A stretch of 64,000 nucleotides of DNA, taken from assembly GCA_033439795.1 (NCBI GenBank), contig JAUTDP010000005.1:186001-250000 (forward strand), read 5' to 3'. A program made the position numbers and the translations under genes. The stretch comes from Sordaria brevicollis. Its lineage: Eukaryota; Ascomycota; Sordariomycetes; Sordariales; Sordariaceae. The notes beneath the pieces were generated by a model that saw only the letters and a program-made list of their open reading frames with translations, did not search any database and was not told the origin of the DNA. Shown piece by piece: positions 1 to 9,952 of the stretch (the stretch's first letter is position 1; each line of letters begins with the position of its first letter).

Positions 1-1382
1 AGAGTCAGCTGCCCTGAAAGAAAGTCGGCCAGTAGAAACTAGCGCTCCACGTTGAACGAGAAGGCGCCCTGTGGCCATCGTCACGCCATGGCAATTGGTG
101 GTGAATGGATGTGTTTCTTCGTGCACACAAGGTCAACATTCACGTCCGACCTAAAGAGTAAAAACAGATGGAGTTTACCAACCAAAGGCCGCCGCCGTTA
201 GAGGAAAAGTAAGACGACAGTGTCAACCTCTGTCTTCTCACACAGTATGGGTATCGTCCGTTTCCATCCAGTGCGTGCAGTCAACAGCCTGTGTCATTCA
301 GGCCCGCTGTCAATGTGCGTGCTGCACTCCACTGGCGCCAGAAGCTCGGAGAATAATCACAACCACCTCACACCTGACAACACACACACCTCTTCATCAC
401 GGATCACTTTGACAAACTTGAACTCTCAGCCAAGGTCTTGGCGAGGTAATGGAAGCGCATGTATGAAGCTATCGACTGTCGAGCTTACCAACAACATGAA
501 CAACAAAGGATCAACACTCTGGGACGAAATGAGGCCCTCCAGGCAGACAGCGTTGGTACATTGCTTCAATCATCCCTTTCCCAGGACGCAGATAACCCCC
601 AAAGACATTATGTACAGATGCTGCATCCGGGTAGTCATCTTTGAAGGGGAAAATATCGTTGCTAAGACCGAAGAAAAAAGGGCCTCAATTTCGGACCGGC
701 TGGCGGAGCAACTTGAGATTTCTCGGTTCATAACTTCATACAACCAAACTCCCATATTCTTTAAGAACAAGGGAGACCTTCGCAAAATAAAAAACTACAT
801 GACGTGAACGATAGTTTCTGACAAAACTGCGGAAAACGGCCCGCGCGTCAAAGCACTGAACACCAGATGAGGGCCAAGGATGTTCCCGGATGTGAATGTT
901 TATTTTTATGCGCACGCGACAGCTCGACCGACGGCGAGACTTCAGCGTTCATCACAGACACTTGGCCTAGAGATGGGTATGAGCCTCATTCTCATCACGT
1001 TGTCATCTCCCTCAAAAGGGCTGAGGTAAGGGCTAAAGCAGATAATACGTAGTTGGACTTACACTGTAGACAAGCGACCCTTACTGTGTCCCTCGGCCTG
1101 TCGATCAACCTAAATGCTAAATCCGAGATCGCAAAGTGCAACTTAATAGTAGGGCAAAGAAAGAAAAGGTAAAGAGATGAAAAGCCCACGCTACGTTACC
1201 TACATATATCGACTAATGTAAACTAGTCATTCCATTCGATACCTTACTTGGCCATTACAACGCAACACAACCATCAATACGTGCAGCTACGTATGGGACG
1301 ATGACATGGTGGGACAAGAGTGGTCCTGGGGAAGAAGGACAAGCGAGGTCCTCAATGTAGGAAGGAACTCTTGGAGAGAGAG

Positions 1383-1428
<46 letters not shown>
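1383..1428. repeat. A homopolymer, about 46 nt
   Basis: An uninterrupted run of A preceded by a GA-rich stretch and followed by GAGAGA. It makes spurious poly-Lys and poly-Phe frames on the two strands. I looked for a SINE or retroelement body next to it and saw none. Confidence 0.9.
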
Positions 1429-1431
<3 letters not shown>

Positions 1432-2322
1432 AGAGATCCATTCAAGACCGAAAAGCCCCGTTCGTCGGTGCCTTTCGGCTCTTTGACCTCTTTGGCCCTT
1501 TCTGGGTGGATTGGCCCGTTTCTTCGGTTGTTCCGCCGCTTCGCTTCGACTCGCTTCGCCTGGCTTTCCACTTCTTGTCCCTCCGTCGCTCTCCTTTGCT
1601 CTGCCGTGACTCCGGCTCCGCAAACCCGTAACAACGCCAATAACGACAACAATAACAAAAAGGCCCCTCTCCACCTTTCTGCGACCGGAAAAAGTCGTGG
1701 AGATCCAGCTGGAGAGAGTACCGACTACCTAAGCGAAGAAAAGGAAAAGGATGTCGGAGGAGATCCTATTCCGTCATTCCACCATGTATCCATGCCATCC
1801 TCTTGTTCCCAAGAAACTGGAAAGGATTGAAAGGTCCGCTCTTCGCTTCCAAGCACAAAGTTCACACGTTTTCCGCGCCGAACGGCTGTGCCCTTTATTC
1901 CGTAGTGTTAAAGGTAAGGTAAGGTAGCCTTGGAGTGGAGTAGCTGTCCTAGGGGCTGTTCGGGCGGTCTTTCTGACGAGTTTAATCTTTCAAGTCCTTT
2001 TCCCCCTCTGCTCCAGTTTCAACTCTTTGTCACGAGCTTGACTACTTCACTCATCAATGCCGGACTAGTTATCGGGTCAGCAAAAGATGGAAAGAAAAGC
2101 GTTCCACAGACTCGGGAGCTGTTAAAAGTTGAGATGATGATGAGACCGGATCGAAGACCTTAACTTAGACCTGACAGAGTATCTGCAGCTAAGCCCGATG
2201 GGGCAGGTTACCAGAAGCTGTCGTTGTTGCTTTCATCATGCTTCATGTTGCTGCCATGCCATGTCTGCTGCTTGCTGCGCCCTGTGCTTCATAAGTGGTT
2301 ACTTTCGTCTGGGATGACAATT

Positions 2323-2361
2323 GCTTACCTACCTACCCCCCTACTTACCTACCTACCTACC
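2323..2361. repeat. TACC/CTAC microsatellite
   Basis: Imperfect tandem tetranucleotide (TACC repeats interrupted by CCCCC and CTTA), about 9 units, in intergenic DNA. Confidence 0.8.
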
Positions 2362-2415
2362 ACTGCCAGATGAGACCGTTGGGTTTGCTTCGTTGTGTTG
2401 GTCATGGATGAATTG

Positions 2416-2784
2416 CGAGCCGCTTAAATCCACTGTGTTCCCCTGCTTAAATCCACGGAGTACTTCGAGGCTGGCTTACTACGGGCGCCACTACAACTGA
2501 GTCTTCCAACGATTACGCGAGGAAAGGAGGCAATGAAAAAACGTAAGGTTTGAATGCTTATGGGCGCTAAGTTGGATTGGAGCTTTGAAACCTCAAGACG
2601 TTTTTTTCTTGAAAATAATGGCTCGCTCAGTATTATTCGGTAATACTAAAAATGCCCGTCTTCAAGAAGTGCCCCGATGCGGGCGGACATGAAGTACCTT
2701 AGCGATACCTGGCCCGTGCCCTCTTGGAGGTTGCTGCAAAATACCGTGGATTTAAGCAGGAGACACAGTGGATTTAAGCAGCCC
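2416..2784. mobile_element. MITE with 9-bp target duplication (Mutator-like)
   Basis: An element of about 369 bp. Its left end (from 2417) and the reverse complement of its right end (from 2784) match over about 42 bp with roughly five differences. Each terminal repeat contains GCTTAAATCCAC twice, 22-23 bp apart. The element is flanked by a perfect 9-bp direct repeat, GATGAATTG, at 2407-2415 and 2785-2793. Terminal repeats plus a 9-bp duplication are the usual signature of Mutator-like (MULE) transposons. No transposase is encoded, so this would be a non-autonomous miniature copy. The interior is non-coding and includes a small hairpin at 2629-2647 (AGTATTA/TAATACT arms). Family assignment is inference from duplication length. 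Confidence 0.75.
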
Positions 2785-3038
2785 GATGAATTGGGATGTC
2801 ATGCCGAGAAAGTGGACTCGCTCGCTAGTGACAGACAGATAGAGATCCAATACACTGACAGAGAATCGAACGGTTACACACCATCCATCCATCTATCCAC
2901 TTTGTAGGACACTGTGCCTTTTTGCCCTATGTACCATATACAGTACAGTACTGGACTGGACTATGATAGTGTAAGGTTATAGGTAGTTCGGCGGCCATGC
3001 TATCCTCGGGCCGGGTATGGCTTCTTGGATTCCACTCT

Positions 3039-3099
<61 letters not shown>
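3039..3099. repeat. (TTG)20 microsatellite
   Basis: About 20 uninterrupted TTG units. Reads as poly-Val or poly-Asn frames, but no flanking coding sequence supports translation. Confidence 0.95.
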
Positions 3100-4180
3100 C
3101 TTGAGAGTGTTGGTGATGCTTCCATCGGCACCGTCGTCTATCGCGGTACCGATACACCTCTCCCACCACAGTACCTACGTATTCCTCGATCATGATGCCC
3201 ACACGCTGCGGGCACAACCCTCATGCACCTCCATCTCATTGCCTGCAGGACAACCAGTGGATTGTGCTGCAGCGATGCAGTGCCCATTCAGAAAGGTCGC
3301 ATTGTGGTGGGTCTACAGCAGTGGTGGGTAAAGTTTTTTGGGGGTTCTTTCTTCTTAGGTACAGTTTTCGGAGTCCCGTCCCCTCCTCTGCTCAGACGAT
3401 GCCTGGGACTCGCAGCGAGCCAATGACGGCACGGATTTCGGTGTTGTTGACTTGTGGCAGTCAGGTCCATCTGGCAGATGGAGGAACAATCCATGGGATA
3501 CACGGAAAGAGCACTGGAGCAACTGGAGCAACTGGAGCATTGGAGCACACAGTGGGAAGGAGAGAGTGACAGGGCCCGCCCCCGACACCCCGGCGTGTAA
3601 CCCAATGATCAGGCGGCTCTGCCCAATCCCAGAGAACATGGAAGGTGCGCGGAAACTGCACCAGCCCGCACGCAGACAGGTCCCCCCGTCACGCCCGTCA
3701 CTGCCCGTCTGCACCCAAGCCCTCCAGGACCCAGTCCGCACTGGCGCTATTTAACACTTGGGCTTCCCCCGGACACATCGCACCCCCTCTCCTTTTTGAC
3801 TGATCCATCTCACTAACAGTACACCATCAACCTCAGGTCTGATTCTCAGTCCTCCGCTGTCGTTCCGCCCTCCCACATTCGCTTTTAGCACCCCTAGGAA
3901 GTCCTCGTCGACTCCTGTCATTCGCTTGTTTCATTTTTCTTGGTGGTTTGGAGAGACGGAAAGATTTGGAAGGAAACTCAACACCTCCCCCCTCGCTACG
4001 CCTACTCAACTCAACATCACCCTGCCGAAACAACAACTGAAGCCTTGATCACCACTTCAACTCAAGGACCTCAACTCAATTCACTCGCTCCAGTGCCCGC
4101 CATCACACGGCTTCAACAACTCATCTGGAATCCAAAAAAAAAAAAAGGACAAGAAGAGCGCAGGAGATCCGTATCACGGC

Positions 4181-4207
4181 AACAACAACAACAACAACAA
4201 CAACAAC
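4181..4207. repeat. (AAC)9 microsatellite in the leader
   Basis: Nine AAC units about 730 bp before the transcription factor ATG, within the probable 5' untranslated region. Confidence 0.9.
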
Positions 4208-4934
4208 CCCTCACCATCATCATCTGACTCTCGCTTAACCAACCACCCTCGTTGGATATCCACGGAAACCAGAAAAAAAGGAAACAAGAATCAAAAATCA
4301 ACCACGAAAAGTAGATGTTACCATACACCTACTAATACCTGCTCGCCCGTTTGAAAATTCCAATCAGCCACAAACCGACGCCCGCATTCGCTTTGGGATT
4401 TCGGCTTCAGTTGGAAACACGCAATAAGCAAAAACCATCATCACCACCCACGATCGCTACCAACTGTGTGAAGGGAAGGAGGAGATTTGGACCTGGATTC
4501 TAGGGAAGATCTTGGATATTGAGGTCTATCAAGACGACGCAACTGTGGAATCGACGCCTTTGGCATAAGCAACCAACCGGTTACTCAGCGCCAACATCAA
4601 CTTGCCACGCGCGATAGTCAACGCTCAAAGCATCTGACTGTCAGGTTGTTGTTCACGTTCAACAACTACTCCGAACCACGCTCGCTCTAGGTCGACCTTT
4701 CAGGAAAGCAACGTTGCAGTCTCAGTACCTGTCAACGGTATAAGGCACAGCCTACCCTTCCTGGCCTCTCATCAACCCATCACGTTCGCTACTTCGACGT
4801 CACCAGGGTCCATTGTGTCTCTGCTTCTTGTCAGTGCCTCACGTTTGTATCGTCGAGAGAGAGAAAAAAAGACGTAGGTACTAACCTGGTCACAGTTCTC
4901 TCGCTAATTTTCTTCAATCATCTAAACTGTCACA

Positions 4935-6938
4935 ATGGCTGGTCCCGGCGGTGGTCCTCCTAGGCGCAGGTAAGTTTCTTTGTGCACTCACCTCGGCCTG
5001 TCTTTCACTTACTGACATTGTTGATGTAGTCACACCAAGTCCCGAAAGGGATGCGAGACATGGTAAGCTTACTCGACCCGTGACATGCTGCGTTCAACGC
5101 CTTCTAACAATGACACAGCAAGCGCCGCCACATTCGTTGTGATGAAAGCTTCCCCCAGTGCCGCAACTGCACCAAGCACAAGATCCGGTGTCCTTACAAT
5201 GACATTCCTGTCGCTGAGGACCGGTCTACCTCTCCTGACAAGCCGGATCTCATGTGGACGCCCGAGATCGAGGCTGTCATTGAACAGTGGCAGCGCACCG
5301 GTCTCTTCCCGTTCCCGAACCTCAACATTTACCCGACTCCGGCGCCTCAGTATCTCAGCACGGACGAGTTGCGCCTGATTCACCACGTTGCGTCGATCAG
5401 CAATCAGATGATGGAAATCGATGCCAACGGCTTCACTTTGTGGACTCGGCAGATCCCGACGTAAGATTACCTCTTGACACGTCAACACTTGGCTGCGGCT
5501 GGGCGCTAACAGGTTTTCTAGAATCATCAAAATTGGTGCTACCCATAACTATGTCTTGCATTCACTGTTGGCTTTCTCTGCCATGCACATTGCATACCTG
5601 ACCGATTGTCCATTGGTCGGAAACATGGCTTATGAGCATCGAGGTATTGCCTTGAAGGGTCTCCAGGAAGCCATCGGGACCTTCTCGAAGGACACTTCTG
5701 ACGCCATCCTTGCCGCATCGCTTGTTCTGTCGTGGCAAGCCACAGATTGGTAAGCAATATACTGCAGCCTTCCGGCTACACAGACAAGGAGGGGATGCTA
5801 ACTCAAAATGCTTCTACAGGCGGAGTTGGACCCAGCTCATGCAGGGAACCTCATCGGTACGTTTGACCGTGGCCATACGCTGCTACAAAGAGGCGTGAAT
5901 GCTGATGTGGAATAATAGGTCATTGAGGCTATGGACCCCTGGAAGCACGAGTCTCAGTTCGGTGATTTCATTGCCGAAAGCAGCACGTTCCCAACCGCTC
6001 CCCCGTCTCCTGCTCCTGACCACAAGCCTAGCCAGCCTCGTAAGGAAGACCTTGACGCCTTTCAGAGGACTCTGCAGCAGCTCCAAAAGGTCGAGTCTCA
6101 CCTCAAGCACAACAGGGAGGACACCAAGTCGGTTGCCCAGCTCATCAGCTTCCTGAAGGGTGCTCGCAAGGTTAGCCCTACCTTGTCGGTTGCCCAACAG
6201 TTTGAGCGTTTGAGACCTCTCCGCACGTGGCTGTTCTGGCTCCCGGTTATGTACTTGCAACAGACCCACGGCTCGCCCAGTGCCTTGGTCATCATTGCTC
6301 ACTACTACACAGTTGCTCTGGTCATGGAGCGCCTCTTCCCAGAGATCGGCGCCGCTTACTTTGGGAGCTTGACAATTGGGCCGGTCGAGGAGATTGCGCG
6401 CCGCCTACACTCCATGAACATCTCTGGCCAACTCGAGGGAGACTTGACGACCCCTCTTGCATTGATGAACTACCCTATTGACACAGTCTCTGAGTTCCGG
6501 TCTCGCATGGGGTGGAACCAACCGATCCGCACCCCGTCTTTTCCCGTGTTCGATAACTTCTATGCAAGTGAGGGCTCGCCGATGCCCCTGTCCGCGGCGT
6601 CGTCGTCCGAATATTTGCCATATGGTGAGAGGCCAGCTTTCAGTTACAGCACCGAGGACTTGTCTGTCATTCCGGAATGCGGACCTAGCCCGCTCCAGAT
6701 TACGGCACCCTTTGGCCAACCACAGTATCTGAGCATCCCAAGCCCGGCCTATGGAGCGTACAGTCCCACTACGAGTACCTTTGGTGACTACAACGACGCG
6801 GCTTCTATCACCTACAGCGATCCGGACGAATACCCATCGTACGACATGGGCTTCTCCGCTACTACACCCATGATGGGCGGTGCCAGCCCCTATGGCGTCG
6901 GGTTCGTCCATCCAATCCAATCCGTGTGGACGGTCTAG
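4935..6938 (+). CDS. Zn2Cys6 (C6 fungal-type) transcription factor
   Basis: Six exons give 564 residues: 4935-4969, 5030-5062, 5119-5460, 5522-5749, 5820-5856 and 5919-6938. All introns are GT-AG and the frame is kept throughout. The start has a good context (CACAATGGC). The DNA-binding zinc cluster is at residues 20-47, C-x2-C-x6-C-x6-C-x2-C-x6-C, preceded by a basic stretch; the second cysteine codon is split by intron 2. A segment around the exon 4-5 junction (ILAASLVLSWQATDW) resembles the middle region of Upc2-like fungal C6 regulators. The C-terminal third is Ser/Pro/Tyr-rich and could be an activation region. Nuclear regulator of unknown targets; no neighbouring pathway genes hint at its role. 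An open frame after the stop is listed separately. The gene is convergent with the next one. Confidence 0.9.
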
Positions 6939-7285
6939 GATCTTTGATCGCCACACCGGCCGCTGTCCGGCTTTCGAGAGGCACAGGTTTAATTAACATG
7001 GCCACCAGGACTCCCACAATGATAAGCTCAACGCCCACCTACCCGCCTCCGGACGACGTTACTGTATTCTGGCCCGGCCCCGCACACAGCCTCGCACCTT
7101 CTCCGTTCTCGGGTCCCGGACAATATCCCACCAGGCTCCCGCTCCCAGAGTCGCCAACTCCATCGATGATGTTTACACCACCCTCGAGCCATGGCCATAG
7201 CATCTCGATATCATCCATACCTTCGAATTACCTGGACGACGAGAACGTTAAGGATGAGAGGCCTCAGCACACCACATCCAACTGA
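6939..7285 (+). other. Coding-like frame downstream of the transcription factor stop
   Basis: The frame shifted by two relative to the last exon stays open from 6926 to 7285. It reads as Pro/Ser/Thr-rich sequence (for example PPPDDVTVFWPGPAHSL and an acidic end DDENVKDE), similar in style to the annotated C terminus. It may be the true C terminus reached by an intron (acceptor CCACCAG at 7008, with a TTAAC word just before) or may be cut off by a frameshift. The only frame-compatible donors I found, GT at 6926 or 6902, do not match the consensus, so the stop at 6936-6938 is kept. Confidence 0.4.
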
Positions 7286-7415
7286 ATCTGGCATCCGGTG
7301 TTCATCTTGTTTCAGCATTTCCTTTCTTTTCGACACAGACGCAATTGCATAACACGTTCCTTGACGATCACATAACGGTACTTTTTGCAGCATTCAACGC
7401 ATAATAATGCATCAT

Positions 7416-7631
7416 ACACTCCTTTAACGACTGCAACGACGCTTCATCAGACAGCACACGACGCTCCTTAACGACACTCCTTTATATACCCAACGGCTGG
7501 ATCCCATGACGAACTATAGACACTCCTTTTTATACGGATCGACGAATCGCACTTTATCGCCAACTCATAGACACTCCTTTTTGCGACACTTTGCATCTCG
7601 ACGACACACTCTTCGAGCTTTAGACACACTC
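7416..7631. repeat. Degenerate ACACTCCTT repeat, about 50-bp spacing
   Basis: The word ACACTCCTT, often followed by TTT or TAACG, occurs at about 7416, 7474, 7520, 7571 and 7625, that is every 46-58 bp, with a GCTCCTTAACG variant at 7463. It looks like a decayed tandem array or a repeated 3' UTR motif. Confidence 0.6.
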
Positions 7632-7689
7632 CTTACGGACATCAATGGATGGACATGATACCCACTGCATAGCGACTGTTGTTGATAAT

Positions 7690-7690
<1 letters not shown>

Positions 7691-7718
<28 letters not shown>
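7691..7718. repeat. T homopolymer, 28 nt
   Basis: Uninterrupted T run, followed by AAGTCC...GGACTT, which can form a 6-bp stem. Confidence 0.9.
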
Positions 7719-7721
<3 letters not shown>

Positions 7722-9952
7722 TCCTCTCTGGACAGGGACTTGAAGTTACTTTTGAGAGACAAGGCTGGTCATTGATTTGTCCTGGTCTTTGGTTCTCTGG
7801 CCAAAAGCGTTGGAATTTTGGTAATTGGTTTTCAGTCCTTAGCACCACTGACCAGGTCACTGGTGGCTACAGGCTCGCATTGGGCGGCGTTTGTTTTAAT
7901 TTGACAGAACCCTTGAGTGAGGTTGTTATTGCACCTCGACTCGGTTGATAATAATACTCGTGTGTGGATATGATGGAAGAGGAGAGGAGGGACGATAAGT
8001 GGACAGACCATGGATGATGAAGAAGGATATGTAGTATCTTGAATAGGTGATAAGGTGAAAGAGAAAGAGACAGGATATCTGTTGTTGGTCTGGGACATAA
8101 TTTTCTTGCGCTGGTGTACATGCGAAGCTGAGCTGGTCCCTGTTAATGTGCTGGTTATTGTTAATATGGCTGGTCTTTTCTCGTCTTGTGGCGGCCTTGA
8201 TGGATTCAAGCGTCGGCTACGTGTAATAGGTGGACTGAACATGTGTTGATGTCGAAGGAAGCAAGGAGGATCTGGGCAAAGATGGTTTAAGAGGATCTCA
8301 CAGGGTCTGTTAATACTTAACCATAATCGTATAATAACTTGAGCTGTACAAGGGACCTCCCATTTACTCTACTTCTGTTTGTCATCAATTCTTGTTTTCT
8401 CGGTCATCTTCACATGTTCAATTATATTCCCACAAGTCATGCCATCAGTCGCCAGCAAGCTCGTCGAGCGAATGACATATACTCCAGCCAGCGATGAATT
8501 TTCCAAGATTGTACCTCGAAACTGCGCCCAAGGCATCCTATAGTGTTTTTTTCCCATCCTGGACGGACCATGGGGCATGGGGCACGGAGCTACTACTACG
8601 ACCATACTTGAGAAGAAGGGACAAGCGAGAAATGAGGGTGAGAAGCAATCAAGGAAGGAAAAAATGAATGAGTATCGAGCGGTGGAGACATAATATGGGA
8701 TACTTCACCTGACTGACACTCGTTTGGTAGTAGTGCTTGCCCGCCCGTTGAGGAAAGAGCCATCCGAACACGGAGAATTTTTTCTTTCCCTTAGAGGTGG
8801 CACCTTCCCTTATTCCCTTCCCCCCACCCCGTCCCGCCGTCCTTCCTTCCCAGTCATAGACGGAGAGAGCGGGTGAAGGGTTTTTCTCTTGGCACCAACC
8901 ATACCTCTATGTTCGATCATGAGTTTCTTCGTCTTGGGAAGGAGCGAGCAAGGTAACCGGAGAGAGGAAGATGGGAATGGGTACCTCTACTGATGCAAAG
9001 CAGGGGGACTTGAGCAAAAAGAAGCGGTGGATGGCTTGCGGGCAAAAAATGCAGGAGTTCAGGTTGGAATTATGAGTGTAGATGCTTTGGCCGTAGGATA
9101 TCGAGTGTTTGCCTTGATACCTAGTTCTAGACCGTTGTGACCACCTTCGGTCAACAATAATGAACAAGACTGGAGTCAGATGTGATATATTGGTTTGTTT
9201 CTCTGTGGGCCGAACCATGAGATGGGACTCTCGTCTACTTGAACATCTAGACTTCAACTCCTACCCGGCCCAAGGTTCTTCCTCCCATTTCCTCTCGTTA
9301 TCAAGTCTGGTATCGCTAAAGCAAACGGTGGGAATTTGAAAGGTGTATAATAGTAATAGTAATTAGGAAAACCCCTCAGGCAAAGTGATGCCATAGAGGA
9401 GGTGGTATGGTATATAGGTATATGTGTAAGATAGGGGGTATAAGAAGCCTTTTCATCCAGGCTATAGAACAACATAGAAAAGAAAATCCCAACGCATTGA
9501 TGCATAACGCAAGCATACTAAAACCGACCCAACCTAACTCCACAAGTTCATTCCACCAAGGCCTGCGTCTAGTCTGCGTCGCCAGCTGCAGTGCTACTGC
9601 ACGTACTCCTATGCTGCTATGTAGTGCACTACGCGGGGCCGACAGACATACATCCACCGATCAGGTCAGGCCGTCATCGACATCCTGCCATCGCCATCAA
9701 CCTGGCCAACCTCTCTTCTGCTCTCCTTTCCCTTCTTCTCTTTCCTTCAGGACTTTCGTCCAGTTTCCTCTTCCACATCTCTTTTCTTCTTTCATCATTT
9801 ATGGTAAATGGTATAGGTGGTGGCAGGTAAGAGTATTCGTTACTAGAAGCACTGCTTCCACTTCCACCACCACTGCTCTCTCGAGCACTTCCTTCCATAC
9901 TATTCTCCTGCACAGGCTCCAACTCCGCTAGATTCGGGGGATGACGCATCGC

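Larger units (their letters stand above)
1..2406. other. Intergenic, no gene recognised
   Basis: No open frame here looks like protein. The longest forward frame (220-807) has ordinary non-coding composition and no recognisable domain. The stretch contains an A homopolymer at 1383-1428 and a TACC-type repeat at 2323-2361. It probably lies far upstream of the transcription factor gene that begins at 4935. Confidence 0.6.
2794..4934. other. Intergenic and probable leader of the transcription factor gene
   Basis: No gene seen. It holds a TTG microsatellite at 3039-3099 and an AAC microsatellite at 4181-4207. From about 3750 the sequence is C/A- and pyrimidine-rich with many ACAAC and TCAACTC words, the look of a long fungal 5' leader that would run to the ATG at 4935. 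Several short upstream frames exist; none can be supported as real. Confidence 0.55.
7286..9952. other. Convergent spacer between the transcription factor and RhoGEF-like genes
   Basis: No gene seen in about 2.7 kb. It contains the ACTCCTT repeat array (7416-7631), a T homopolymer (7691-7718) and the likely 3' untranslated regions of the flanking genes. Confidence 0.6.

Noticed and set aside
220..807. 195-codon forward frame
   Set aside because: No domain, no upstream promoter-like leader, composition like random sequence; no splice pattern.
1255..1830. Several frames with poly-Lys or poly-Phe
   Set aside because: They arise from the A46 homopolymer and have no conserved flanks.
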